Shown here piece by piece: positions 47,876 through 57,537 of a stretch of DNA of 64,000 nucleotides. The notes beneath the pieces are model-generated. The model was not told where the DNA came from. It worked only from the letters and a program-made list of their open reading frames with translations, and searched no databases. The translations under genes and the position numbers were made by a program. This DNA is from Thermococcus sp. Bubb.Bath (GTDB lineage Archaea; Methanobacteriota_B; Thermococci; Thermococcales; Thermococcaceae). The stretch's first letter is position 1; each line of letters opens with the position of its first letter. The DNA lies in contig NZ_SNUR01000002.1 of assembly GCF_012027595.1 (NCBI RefSeq), positions 293,033 to 357,032 of the forward strand, written 5' to 3'.

Positions 47876-49747
47876 ATGAACGCGCTCGAACGACTTGAGA
47901 AGCTCCTTGAACCGGAGCAGTTCGAGAAGGTTAAGGCGATAGACAACCCCGAGCTCCACGAATTCTTGGCGGAATGGATTGAGTGGCTCGAACCAGATAA
48001 GGTTTTCGTCTGCACGGACAGCCCAGAGGACGAGGGTTACGTCCGCTGGAAGGCCCTCTACTACGGCGAGGAAAAGATGCTGGAGATGCCCAACCACACC
48101 GTTCACTACGACAACTACTACGACCAGGCAAGGGACAAGGCCAACACTGCCATCCTCACCCCAGGCGGAAAGCCCCTCCCATACCTGAACACCAAAGACA
48201 GGGAAGAGGGCTTGAAAGAGATACGAGAGCTGATGAAGGGCATAATGAGGGGTAAGGAGCTCTTCGTGTGCTTCTTCGTCCTCGGACCTAAGAACTCAAT
48301 ATTCACGATTCCAGCCGTTCAGCTCACCGATTCTGCTTACGTTGCTCATTCCGATTTCATCCTCTACAGGAAGGGCTACGAGGAGTTCAAGCGTTTGGGC
48401 AGGAGTGCGCGCTTTTTCCGCTTCGTCCACAGCGAGGGCGAGCTCGATGAGAGGAAGACGAGCAAGAACCTGGACAAGAGGAGGATTTACATCGACCTCG
48501 AAGATGAAACCGTTTATTCCGTCAACACCCAGTACGGCGGCAACACGATTGGTTTGAAGAAGCCCGCGTTCCGCCTCACCATTGCCAGGGCAGTCAAGGA
48601 GGGCTGGCTCAGCGAGCACATGTTCCTGATGCGCGTAAACGGCCCGCACGGCAGAAAAACCTACTTTACCGGTGCTTACCCGAGCATGTGTGGGAAGACC
48701 TCAACAGCTATGATAAGCTGGGAGAATATAGTGGGAGACGACCTGAGCTTTATCCTGCCCGTGAACGGAGTTGCCAGGGGGGCGAACGTCGAGAAGGGAG
48801 TTTTCGGCATCATCCAGGGGGTGAACCCGGAGGATGACCCGATAATCTGGGGGATTCTCCACTCGCCCGTCGAGATAATCTTCTCCAACGTCCTCGTCAA
48901 GGACGGGAAGCCCTACTGGAACGACATGGGAGTTCCGGTTCCGGATGATGGCGAGAACCACAGCGGAAAGTGGTGGCGCGGAAAGAAGGACAAAGAGGGC
49001 AACGAGATACCGCCGAGCCACAAGAACGCGCGCTTCACGGTTTCCCTTGAGCACTTCCCCAACGCCGACCTCGAGGCCCTTGAGAACCCGTGTGGTGTGG
49101 AAGTCGGTGGCATGATATTTGGCGGCAGAGATGCCGACACCTGGCCGCCGGTGAGGGAGGCCTTTGACTGGAAGCATGGCGTCATAACAATGGGTGCCGC
49201 CTTGGAGAGCGAGACCACCGCGGCAACTCTTGGCAAGGAAGGGGTCAGGGCCTTCAACCCGATGGCCATCCTAGACTTCATGAGCGTCCACCTGGGAGAC
49301 TACATCAGGAACTACCTTGAGTTCGAGAAGCACGTTAAAAAGACGCCCAAGGTTTTTGCAGTGAACTACTTCCTCCGCGAGGACGGGATGTGGCTCAACC
49401 ACAAGCTGGACAAAGGTGTCTGGCTTAAGTGGATGGAGCTGAGGGTTCACGGCGACGTCGACGCGATAGAAACGCCCATCGGCTACATCCCGAGGTACGA
49501 GGACCTCGTGGGGCTCTTCGAAGAGGTTCTCAACAAGGAATACACGAGGGAGGACTACGAGAGGCAGTTCAAGATAAGGGTTCCGGAGCTCCTCGCCAAG
49601 ATTGACCGCATCGAGGAAATCTACAGGAAGCTCGACAACGTTCCTGAGGAGCTATTCAAAGTCCTTGAGGAGGAGAGGAAGAGACTCCTTGAGGCCAGGG
49701 GGAAGTACGGTGATTACATAAGCCCATTCGCCCTTGAGGGCGAGTGA
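47876..49747 (+). CDS. pckG: Phosphoenolpyruvate carboxykinase (GTP)
   Basis: A 623-residue GTP-dependent enzyme. Signatures are YPSMCGKTSTAM, the P-loop with the reactive cysteine; NGPHGRKTYFTGAYPS, in part; and GGRDADTWPPVREAFDW. It converts oxaloacetate and GTP to PEP, CO2 and GDP, linking C4 acids with gluconeogenesis; in Thermococcus it may also run towards oxaloacetate. The ATG at 47876 follows GGAGGCGAT. ACTATTTTAATAC near 47836-47848 is the TATA region, and ATCGG-N6-CCGAT (about 47779-47794) upstream could be an operator. Confidence 0.95.
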   Translation: MNALERLEKLLEPEQFEKVKAIDNPELHEFLAEWIEWLEPDKVFVCTDSPEDEGYVRWKALYYGEEKMLEMPNHTVHYDNYYDQARDKANTAILTPGGKPLPYLNTKDREEGLKEIRELMKGIMRGKELFVCFFVLGPKNSIFTIPAVQLTDSAYVAHSDFILYRKGYEEFKRLGRSARFFRFVHSEGELDERKTSKNLDKRRIYIDLEDETVYSVNTQYGGNTIGLKKPAFRLTIARAVKEGWLSEHMFLMRVNGPHGRKTYFTGAYPSMCGKTSTAMISWENIVGDDLSFILPVNGVARGANVEKGVFGIIQGVNPEDDPIIWGILHSPVEIIFSNVLVKDGKPYWNDMGVPVPDDGENHSGKWWRGKKDKEGNEIPPSHKNARFTVSLEHFPNADLEALENPCGVEVGGMIFGGRDADTWPPVREAFDWKHGVITMGAALESETTAATLGKEGVRAFNPMAILDFMSVHLGDYIRNYLEFEKHVKKTPKVFAVNYFLREDGMWLNHKLDKGVWLKWMELRVHGDVDAIETPIGYIPRYEDLVGLFEEVLNKEYTREDYERQFKIRVPELLAKIDRIEEIYRKLDNVPEELFKVLEEERKRLLEARGKYGDYISPFALEGE

Positions 49748-49813
49748 GTCTTTTTTTCTCCCTTTTCGTCATCTGTCGAGCGGCAAGACTTTTTAAGCCT
49801 TGGGAATATTCAG

Positions 49814-49830
49814 TATCACCATAAATGATA
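49814..49830 (+). promoter_or_regulatory. Thermococcales glycolytic motif (TGM) upstream of glucan phosphorylase
   Basis: TATCAC-N5-ATGATA matches the known TGM, TATCAC-N5-GTGATA, bound by Tgr/TrmBL1, with one mismatch. It lies downstream of the TATA-like ACTTTTTAAG (about 49787-49796), the position at which the regulator represses glycolytic genes when maltodextrin is absent. Confidence 0.7.
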
Positions 49831-49843
49831 CATGGTGATGGCC

Positions 49844-52336
49844 ATGGTAAACATTTCAAACGCCGTTGAGGATGAAATAAGGAAGAAGCTCCCGTACCCT
49901 TTGGGAGACCTCGTTGATTTGGCCTACAACTACTGGTGGAGCTGGAACAGGAGGGCCACAAAGCTCTGGGAGTACATCGATCCAGAGCACTGGAGGGAGT
50001 ATAAGAACCCAGTTAAATTGCTCCTTGATACCCCACAGGACCGCTTTAGGGAACTCCTCCGCGACGACGACTTCATGAACCTCTACGAACTGGTCATGGA
50101 CCAGTTCCATGCCTACATGAACCAGCGCTCGACCTGGTTCTCGACCAACTACCCCAAGTGGGACAAGCCGATTGTATATCTGTGCATGGAGTACGGCATA
50201 AGCAAGAGCCTTCCGATCTACTCCGGCGGCCTTGGAATCCTCGCCGGCGACCACGTGAAGACCGCGAGCGACCTTGGTCTTCCGTTCATCGCTATAGGCC
50301 TCCTCTACAAGCACGGCTATTTCAGGCAGGAGATAGACCAGGACGGTAGGCAGGTTGAGATATTCCCTGAGTACAAGCCGGAGGAGATGCCAATAAAGCC
50401 CGTTCTTGACAAGGAGGGGAAGCCGCTCCGCATCGAGGTCCCAATTGGGGAGGGTATTGTCTACGCGAGGGCTTTCGAGGTGAACGTTGGCAGGGTCAAG
50501 CTCTACCTTCTCGATACCGATGTTCCAGAGAACAGCTCCGATGACAGGACAATATGCGACTACCTCTACAACGCAGAGATGGATAAGAGGATAAAGCAGG
50601 AAATCCTCCTCGGAATCGGTGGAATGATGCTCCTCAAGGCCCTTGAGATCGAGCCGGGGGTTATCCACCTCAACGAGGGGCATCCCGCCTTTGCAAACCT
50701 CCAGAGGATAACCTGGTATATGGGAGAGGGTCTTACCTTCACGGAAGCCCTCAGCATCGTGAGGGGGACAACGGTCTTCACTACTCACACGCCCGTTCCG
50801 GCGGGCCATGACAGGTTTCCGATTAGGGAGGTTAGAAAGAGGCTTGAAAAGTTCCTCAACGGAAGGGACGAGCTTCTGGAACTTGGAAGGGAAGGCGACC
50901 AGCTCAACATGACGCTCCTCGCTATAAGGACTTCCAGCTATGTCAACGGAGTCAGTAAGCTCCACGCGGAAGTGAGCAAGAAAATGTGGAAGGACCTCTG
51001 GCCGGGGGTTCCGCTCAATGAAATTCCAATAGAGGGAATCACGAACGGCGTCCACATCATGACGTGGGTTCACAACGAGATAAGGAAGCTCTTTGATCGG
51101 TACATTGGCAAGGTGTGGCGCGAACACGCCAACATCGAGGGCATCTGGTACGCCGTCGAGAGAATTCCGGACGACGAGCTCTGGGAAGCCCACCTTGAGG
51201 CCAAGAGGCAGTTCATAGAGCTGCTCAGGAAAAAGGCGATAGAGAGGAACAGGAGGCTCGGAATAGACGACCCGATACCAGCCATAGATGAGGACGCCCT
51301 TGTAATAGGCTTCGCCAGAAGGTTCGCGACCTACAAGCGCGCAACGCTCCTCCTGAGCGACCTTAAAAGGCTCAAGAAGATTCTCAGCAACCCCGAGAGG
51401 CCGGTTTATATCGTCTTCGGTGGCAAGGCCCACCCCATGGACAAGGCAGGGAAGGAGTTCCTCAAGCACGTTTACGAGATAAGCAAGATGCCCGAGTTCA
51501 GGGGCAAGATATTCGTCATGGAGAACTACGATATGGGAAGTGCTAGGCTTATGGTAGCCGGCGTTGACGTCTGGCTCAACAACCCGCGCAGACCTATGGA
51601 GGCGAGTGGAACGAGCGGAATGAAGGCAGGCCTCAACGGCGTCCTGAACGTCAGCATCTATGACGGCTGGTGGGTTGAGGGCTACAACGGCAAGAACGGC
51701 TGGGTGATCGGTGAGGAAACCACCGAACCGGAGACGGAGGTGGACGACCCTAAGGACGCTGAGAGCCTCTACAGCTTGCTTGAGGAGGAGGTAGTCCCCA
51801 CCTACTACGACAACCATTCTCGCTGGGTATACATGATGAAGGAGAGCATAAAGAGCATAGCCCCGCGCTTCAGCACCCACAGGATGGTCAAGGAGTACAT
51901 GGACCGCTTTTATTCCAAGGCTATGAGCAACCATATCTGGCTCACGAGGGAGAATTACAGCGGGGTCAAGGATATCGCCGCGTGGAAGGACAGGATCACC
52001 ACTTCATGGGACGAGGTCGAGATACGTGATGCCAAGGTAGAAGGAAACCGGCTGGAGATAAGGGCCTACCTTGACGGCATTAGACCGGACGACGTTGAAG
52101 TCGAGCTTTACTACGGTGTCAGGGCGGAAGGGTATGATATAGAGAAGCCTCACATCCTTGAATTGAGACATTCCGAGAAAGTCGGGGAGAACGAGTGGCT
52201 CTACGTCTACGAGGGCAACGCCCTGAGACACCTTGGAGACCCATGCTGGCACTACGCGGTGAGGATTCATCCACACCACGAGAAGCTTCCGCATAGGTTC
52301 CTTCTGGGTCTGGTAAAGTGGAAGGGTTTGGACTGA
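49844..52336 (+). CDS. malP: Alpha-glucan (maltodextrin) phosphorylase
   Basis: An 830-residue GT35 phosphorylase of the archaeal short type. The C-terminal PLP-binding region GTSGMKAGLNGVLN (PLP lysine), INYGGLGILAGDH-like NSGGLGILAGDHVK and RRFATYKRATLL identify it. It releases glucose-1-phosphate from maltodextrins and glycogen. ATG at 49844 follows GGTGAT; in-frame ATG 49832 is inside the leader. A TGM operator upstream indicates Tgr control. It is next to pckG but has its own promoter. Confidence 0.95.
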   Translation: MVNISNAVEDEIRKKLPYPLGDLVDLAYNYWWSWNRRATKLWEYIDPEHWREYKNPVKLLLDTPQDRFRELLRDDDFMNLYELVMDQFHAYMNQRSTWFSTNYPKWDKPIVYLCMEYGISKSLPIYSGGLGILAGDHVKTASDLGLPFIAIGLLYKHGYFRQEIDQDGRQVEIFPEYKPEEMPIKPVLDKEGKPLRIEVPIGEGIVYARAFEVNVGRVKLYLLDTDVPENSSDDRTICDYLYNAEMDKRIKQEILLGIGGMMLLKALEIEPGVIHLNEGHPAFANLQRITWYMGEGLTFTEALSIVRGTTVFTTHTPVPAGHDRFPIREVRKRLEKFLNGRDELLELGREGDQLNMTLLAIRTSSYVNGVSKLHAEVSKKMWKDLWPGVPLNEIPIEGITNGVHIMTWVHNEIRKLFDRYIGKVWREHANIEGIWYAVERIPDDELWEAHLEAKRQFIELLRKKAIERNRRLGIDDPIPAIDEDALVIGFARRFATYKRATLLLSDLKRLKKILSNPERPVYIVFGGKAHPMDKAGKEFLKHVYEISKMPEFRGKIFVMENYDMGSARLMVAGVDVWLNNPRRPMEASGTSGMKAGLNGVLNVSIYDGWWVEGYNGKNGWVIGEETTEPETEVDDPKDAESLYSLLEEEVVPTYYDNHSRWVYMMKESIKSIAPRFSTHRMVKEYMDRFYSKAMSNHIWLTRENYSGVKDIAAWKDRITTSWDEVEIRDAKVEGNRLEIRAYLDGIRPDDVEVELYYGVRAEGYDIEKPHILELRHSEKVGENEWLYVYEGNALRHLGDPCWHYAVRIHPHHEKLPHRFLLGLVKWKGLD

Positions 52337-52472
52337 ATTTAACCTTCCGTTTCTCATATTGTTTTTTGTTTTTCTGAATGGTTTCTATCGCGTCAATATT
52401 GTCTCATTAAGAACAGCAATAGTTTTAAACATTACGAGCATGAACTTCTGAAGAAAATCAGGGGGTGTTCAA

Positions 52473-53759
52473 ATGGATCAAATTGGAAAGTGGACGCTGT
52501 ATCTAATAGCCCTCGTAGCTGGGTTCACAACTGGAATCGGAACTATAGGGCTGTTTCCCCAGATGTGGCTTGAGTATGGAATGACAGGCCTTGTCCTACA
52601 CCTGATCTTCTTGGCCATACTGACATACGTGGCCATTATTGAGGCCGAGAAGGTAATGAAATCCGGCTATCACTTCGCAGAGCTCTACAGGAAGGTGACG
52701 AAGCGGCCGGCCATGATACTGACTATCTTGGTCGTTATCCTGATGTTCCTGTCGTACTACACCGCCAACACAATGCTGGTGTTCCTGGGGCCCGTTGTCG
52801 GGACGGGAATCGCTGGAAGATTAATCGCAGCTTTTACAATGCTGGCGATAGTCTACGTAATCCTCACGCGTGCCAAGGATAAGACGTTCTTGATAATGGC
52901 TGGTGGAGCACTGTTTTTCATTCTAGCGATAACTGTCACCGCAGTTGCATTCAAGCTTACGATACCAAGCACCGCCGAGTTCTTGGCGTTGGCGAAGCAC
53001 ATGGCCACGTCCAGTCATGGAATAACCCCTGAAATGATCAAAGACACTGCATCAAGGGCCATATATGGAATTGGTCTTGGATTTGCCTTTTACCTAATGC
53101 TGGGAAGCTTTATGAACGAGCGCTTCAACAGCAAGCTCATCATCGGTACTGGAGTGGTGATTCAGGTTATCATCGGCTTCCTCTCGGCTGTCATTGTTAT
53201 CTACGGACTGGCCCCAACATCACCTGGGAGGCTGGTTAAGTACGTTTACGGGGGAAACGAAGCGGCCATTAACGTCATGAAAAACCTGCCGAATATTCTT
53301 TCGGCTCATCCCCTGCTTCTAGGTCTCTTTGCCCTCTCCGTCTTCATGGCTGGTCTCACAAGTATCCTCCCGATTGCAGAGGTTGGCCTCCAAATCATGG
53401 AATCCTCCTTCAGGGTTGGCAGGAACAGAGCCGCTCTTTACCTGACGGGAATCGTGGCAGTTCTCGCCATAGTTGATGCGCCACCCAGCGCCGCGGAGAT
53501 GGTCCTCAACGCAGTCAGCGCCGCACTGTTTTTCACTGCCATATTTGAGCTCTATTCAGTGCTGACGATTAAGAAGGGTGCCTCCGGCCCTGAGACCGCG
53601 TTTGCTTGGATCATGATAGCCATATTTGCGGGAGGAGGCCTTTACGCCATAGTGGACCTCTTCAGAAAAGGCGGGATATACATTGGTTCAGCGATACTGG
53701 CGGTGCTTGTTGTGCTCTTTGGTTTCTTTGGCGACACCATCATCCCGAGGGGAGAATGA
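52473..53759 (+). CDS. Sodium-dependent transporter, NSS-like (LeuT fold)
   Basis: A 428-residue membrane protein with about eleven hydrophobic helices. The first helix region GFTTGIGTIGLFPQMWLEYG matches the broken TM1 of neurotransmitter:sodium symporters. NSS proteins import amino acids or related compounds with sodium. It is shorter than eukaryal members and resembles archaeal NSS-type annotations. ATG at 52473 follows GGGGGTGTT; TAGTTTTAAACA near 52419-52430 is its TATA box. Substrate unknown. Confidence 0.75.
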   Translation: MDQIGKWTLYLIALVAGFTTGIGTIGLFPQMWLEYGMTGLVLHLIFLAILTYVAIIEAEKVMKSGYHFAELYRKVTKRPAMILTILVVILMFLSYYTANTMLVFLGPVVGTGIAGRLIAAFTMLAIVYVILTRAKDKTFLIMAGGALFFILAITVTAVAFKLTIPSTAEFLALAKHMATSSHGITPEMIKDTASRAIYGIGLGFAFYLMLGSFMNERFNSKLIIGTGVVIQVIIGFLSAVIVIYGLAPTSPGRLVKYVYGGNEAAINVMKNLPNILSAHPLLLGLFALSVFMAGLTSILPIAEVGLQIMESSFRVGRNRAALYLTGIVAVLAIVDAPPSAAEMVLNAVSAALFFTAIFELYSVLTIKKGASGPETAFAWIMIAIFAGGGLYAIVDLFRKGGIYIGSAILAVLVVLFGFFGDTIIPRGE

Positions 53760-53827
53760 GCTTTTTTGGGTTTGTTTTTTCTTATTTTGCCCCCTTCTTG
53801 ATCCTCGAAATAAAAAATAAGAAACGG

Positions 53828-55549
53828 TCACCTATGGGCAAAAATCGCCACTATCCTCTCCGGTTCTACGGCATCTATTCTGACGAAGCCAACGCGCTCG
53901 AACTGAACAACGTCATCGACCTTAACGGCTGCGTCGCTCTCCAGGAGACCCCTCCTTACGAGAAGCTCCTCACCCTCTGGAATAAGAACCTCACAGGACT
54001 TCCCTTCTGTTATCCAGTGAACCATCCTCCAGCGGTTTTCCCGGGCCACCTCATACTCAACACTGTGAAATCTGGCCTTTATGCCCTGCTCGCTCACTTC
54101 GAGGATTTCCACGTTGAAGAGATCCTTGAGGCGGACGAAGTTACCAGGCTTGAAGAGCCCCATGTCGTCTTTCGAAACATAGACCGGCTTTTCTGGCTCG
54201 AACTTGAGCTTCCTCATTCCTCTTTCAGGGTGGTCGGGATGAAGAGGTATCTCCGCCGTGAACTCCTCCTCATAGCCCTCAATGTACACCGGAACAGGGT
54301 CCGCGACGAAGAAGTAGCGGTTGGCTATTGGCTCTATCAGCCTCCTGTTTATTGCGGCTAAGTTGTCCCAGCTTACGGTTGTGTCGCTTGTCTTTATCCC
54401 CACCTTGATTATGAGCTCCTTTATTGCCTCAGGTCGTATCCCTCTCCTCCTGAGTGCCCGGATTGTTCCAAGCCGCGGGTCGTCCCATCCGAGGTATCTG
54501 CCCTCCTCTATCCCCTTCCTCGTCTTGGACTTGCTCAGGACGACTCCTTCAATGGACAGCCTTCCGTGGTGAACCGCCACTGGATATTCCCAGCCGAGGT
54601 AATTGTAGAGGTAGCGCTGCCTCGTCTCGTTCTCCGCGTGCTCCTGCCCGCGGAAGATGTGGGTAACGCCAAGTTCATGGTCGTCAATTGCTGACGCGAA
54701 GTTGTAGAGAGGCCAGACACGGTACTTGTCCCCTGTCCGTGGGTGGTTGGGGTTGTCGATTATCCTGAGTGCGGGCCAGTCGCGGACGGCTGGGTTCGGG
54801 TGGTTGAGGTCGGTCTTTATCCTGACAACGGCCTCGCCTTCCCTGTACTCCCCGTTCAGCATCTTCCTCCAGCGTTCGAGCTGAATCTCCGGTGGTTCCT
54901 CGCGGTGGGGGCAGGCTATTCCCTTATCCCGGAGTTCGCGGAACTTCTCGGGCGGACAGGTGCACACGTATGCCTTGCCCATCTTTATGAGCTTCTCAGC
55001 GTATGAATAGTAGAGTTCAAGCCTGTCACTCGCAATGTGAACCTCGTCCGGCTTCATGTTGAGCCATTCGAGGTCTTCGAGAATCCACTTGTAGAATATA
55101 GGATCTGGTCTCTTGACCTTGGGGTCTGTGTCGTCAAACCTTAGTATGAACTTGCCCCCGTAGAGCCTCGCGTACTCGTGGCTCAGGATAGCGGCCCTTG
55201 CGTTTCCGAGGTGGAAGACGCCGTCGGGGTTTGGAGCAAAGCGCGTAACGACCTTTCCTTTCTCCGCCTTGGGGAGGGGTGGGAGGCCTTTTTTCTCCTC
55301 CTTCTTTTCCTCCTTCTCCTCAAAGAACTCTGGATAAATCTCCCGGAGCTTTGCCTCCTGCTCCCCTGGAGAAAGGGAGTTGACCTTCTCAATCACCTCG
55401 TTAACAAGGGGTATTATTTCCCTGGCCCTCGGTCTGAGCTTGGGGTTCTCGCCCAAGACCTTTCCTATGACAGCCTTCGAGTTGGCCTTCCCGCCGTGCT
55501 GGTAAGCGTTTATGAGAGCGTACTTAAGCACAGTTTCCTCCAGGTTCAT
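53828..55549 (-). CDS. gltX: Glutamyl-tRNA synthetase, archaeal type
   Basis: A 573-residue class I synthetase. The HIGH-type motif lies in FAPNPDGVFHLGNARAAI and the KMSKS-type in VVLSKSKTRKG. The beta-rich anticodon-binding C-terminal half marks the archaeal/eukaryal GluRS/GlnRS type, so Gln-tRNA is presumably made by GatDE amidation. The first 100 residues are the helical extension of archaeal enzymes. ATG at 55549 follows GGTGAGG. Divergence from neighbours is clear: the 3' end faces the NSS gene. Confidence 0.95.
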   Translation of the reverse strand: MNLEETVLKYALINAYQHGGKANSKAVIGKVLGENPKLRPRAREIIPLVNEVIEKVNSLSPGEQEAKLREIYPEFFEEKEEKKEEKKGLPPLPKAEKGKVVTRFAPNPDGVFHLGNARAAILSHEYARLYGGKFILRFDDTDPKVKRPDPIFYKWILEDLEWLNMKPDEVHIASDRLELYYSYAEKLIKMGKAYVCTCPPEKFRELRDKGIACPHREEPPEIQLERWRKMLNGEYREGEAVVRIKTDLNHPNPAVRDWPALRIIDNPNHPRTGDKYRVWPLYNFASAIDDHELGVTHIFRGQEHAENETRQRYLYNYLGWEYPVAVHHGRLSIEGVVLSKSKTRKGIEEGRYLGWDDPRLGTIRALRRRGIRPEAIKELIIKVGIKTSDTTVSWDNLAAINRRLIEPIANRYFFVADPVPVYIEGYEEEFTAEIPLHPDHPERGMRKLKFEPEKPVYVSKDDMGLFKPGNFVRLKDLFNVEILEVSEQGIKARFHSVEYEVARENRWRMVHWITEGKSCEVLIPEGEELLVRRGLLESDAAVKVDDVVQFERVGFVRIDAVEPERIVAIFAHR

Positions 55550-55639
55550 CTTCCTCACCGGGGAGAGAACGGGACGGGCGGTTATAAAGTTATTCGAGAC
55601 TCAAAAGGAGGACAAAAGGGAAGGTGAAAAGAGCGCCCT

Positions 55640-56995
55640 TTACTCGGCGAAGGTGATTATCTTGAGGTCTATCGGCCTCCTTACCACGTTGGCCTTTCTG
55701 GCACCGACCAGGTACTTTACCCCCTTCTCACTGACTATGTCGATAAGCCGCTGGGTTATGATGCCGTTGAAGACCACCGCGTGGACACCGTCCTTTGAGG
55801 TTATCGTACTCAGCAGGTCCCTGACAGGTATCTCAGCTATGACATTCATGTTCTCGTCGAGAAGAACCGCTGTCTGCTCCTTTTTCACCCTCTCGATGAA
55901 GTTCTCAAACTTCCCGACCTCGCTTTTTCCTCCCTGGATGGGCCTTATGATCTTTGACTCCTCCGCGGGCTTTTGGACCGGGGGTCTCTGGGGAGGTTCG
56001 TGCTTCTGTGGCGGGTGTGTAGGTGCCTCTCTTTTAACTGGTTCTGGCTGCGGTATTGGTGCCGGCGCCGATGTGGGTGGCTTCACTTCCCTGTGCGTCG
56101 TCGGCTTCTCCTTTTCTTCCGCCTTCTCTTTCAGTATGTCGTAGAAGTTCTTGCCCTTGTAAAACATCTCGGTGATGACCTGCTCCGCTGGTATCTTGCT
56201 CCTCAGAGCCTTAACGAGCTCCTTCTTGGTGAGCTCCTCGACTTCCTTTCCTTCGGGGGCCCTGGCCACGTAGTCCACATCGGCAACTTGGAGCAGCTCC
56301 TTGAGTATCAGCTCGCCACCGCGGTCGCCGTCAGTGAAGGCGGTTACGATCCTCTCCTTGCTGAGCTTTATGATGGTCTCTGGAATTGATGTCCCTTCAA
56401 CAGCTATGGCGTTCTTTATCCCATGTTTAAGCAGGTTGAGGACGTCTGCCCTGCCCTCGACAACTATGATTGAGTCAGAGAACGGAACGTGCGGTCCGGC
56501 TGGAAGCTTCTCGGGGCCGTACTCTATGAGCTCTTTCGCCCTCACGGCTTTCTTGACCTCCTCCGTGAGCTCCTGGGTCTCCGGAATCTCCTGCTCCATC
56601 AGGCCCTCGAGTATCTGCTTTGCCCTCTCTATGATGTACTTCCTCTTGGTGGCGCGGACGTCCTCTATGCGGAGAACTTTGATGCCCGCTTCGGCGGGTC
56701 CTACCCTGTCGATCGTCTCAAGCGCCGCCGCGAGAATAGCCGTCTCAACTCTGTCAAGGCTCGATGGGACAGTTATAGTCCCGTAGGTCTTTCCGGCCTT
56801 CGTGTGAACTTCAACCCTTATCCTTCCAATCCTTCCGGTCTTCTGGAGCTCCCTCAGGTCGAGATCGTCCCCGAGGAGTCCTTCCGTCTGACCAAAAATA
56901 GCGCCGACAACATCCGGTCTTTCAACAACACCGTTTGCCTCAAATTCAGCGTAGATTATGTATTTTGTGGTTCCGAACTCATCTTTAGCTGACAT
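55640..56995 (-). CDS. dnaG: Archaeal DnaG-like primase
   Basis: A 451-residue archaeal DnaG. The TOPRIM domain has IIVVEGRADVLNLL and FTDGDRGGELI, preceded by a 160-residue N-terminal domain and followed by a Pro-rich linker (about 310-360) and a C-terminal domain. In archaea it is a stable part of the exosome and binds poly(A) RNA; some show primase activity. ATG at 56995 follows GGGGTGGT. An upstream in-frame ATG at 57070 overlaps the TOPRIM-protein stop and would add 25 lysine-rich residues; family starts favour 56995. Confidence 0.92.
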   Translation of the reverse strand: MSAKDEFGTTKYIIYAEFEANGVVERPDVVGAIFGQTEGLLGDDLDLRELQKTGRIGRIRVEVHTKAGKTYGTITVPSSLDRVETAILAAALETIDRVGPAEAGIKVLRIEDVRATKRKYIIERAKQILEGLMEQEIPETQELTEEVKKAVRAKELIEYGPEKLPAGPHVPFSDSIIVVEGRADVLNLLKHGIKNAIAVEGTSIPETIIKLSKERIVTAFTDGDRGGELILKELLQVADVDYVARAPEGKEVEELTKKELVKALRSKIPAEQVITEMFYKGKNFYDILKEKAEEKEKPTTHREVKPPTSAPAPIPQPEPVKREAPTHPPQKHEPPQRPPVQKPAEESKIIRPIQGGKSEVGKFENFIERVKKEQTAVLLDENMNVIAEIPVRDLLSTITSKDGVHAVVFNGIITQRLIDIVSEKGVKYLVGARKANVVRRPIDLKIITFAE

Positions 56996-57066
56996 GTTAC
57001 CACCCCTTACTTTTTCTGCTTTCCTCTTCTCCGAGAGGATCTGGTGAAGTACACTCTTCTTTCTCT

Positions 57067-57459
57067 TCATTGAAACCCCTCCAATCGGGGGCCAGAAACG
57101 GAGAGATAAAGACCATAGAGATCTTCAATGCCTTTTATGTCCTTTTTGGCAAGTTTTTTGAGCTCCTTCCTTGTCCTTGAGTCCACCCTGCAGGGATAAC
57201 CCGAGAGGTAGGAGAGGAGCTTCTTTGCCAGCTCTTCCCCCTTTCTGTCGAAGTCCGTAAGTATCATGACTTCACGATATTGTGATGCAGTGAGCGCGAT
57301 TTCGGAAAGCGGCAAGCGTGAGAGCTTTATTATCTCCGCTCTGACCCCCAGATTCCTCAGAGCCACCTCGTCTCGCGGGCCCTCAACTATGATGGCCCCT
57401 TCAAACTCTCGCAGTGTGTCTATAAGCTCCAGGAACCTTTTATAGTTTTCGGGATACAT
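57067..57459 (-). CDS. Small TOPRIM-domain protein
   Basis: A 130-residue stand-alone TOPRIM with IIVEGPRDEVALRNLG and MILTDFDRKGEELAKKL holding the Glu and Asp-x-Asp residues. Small TOPRIM proteins may be nucleases related to the RNase M5 type. It lies upstream of DnaG, with which it is probably co-transcribed, so two TOPRIM proteins come from one operon. Activity is inferred. Confidence 0.85.
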   Translation of the reverse strand: MYPENYKRFLELIDTLREFEGAIIVEGPRDEVALRNLGVRAEIIKLSRLPLSEIALTASQYREVMILTDFDRKGEELAKKLLSYLSGYPCRVDSRTRKELKKLAKKDIKGIEDLYGLYLSVSGPRLEGFQ

Positions 57460-57537
57460 GACTTCCCCGCGTGGAAATACTCAATTGCGTTATAAGGTTT
57501 TGGGTTGTGGCTTCAGCCGATATCAATGAGAGGTGAT

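Noticed and set aside
49856..51934. A 692-codon minus-strand frame antisense to glucan phosphorylase
   Set aside because: A shadow caused by the codon bias of the real gene; no start signals and no known family.
57000..57070. A longer DnaG start at 57070
   Set aside because: The 25-residue lysine-rich extension is not expected in the family, and GGGGTGGT precedes the ATG at 56995; kept only as an alternative.
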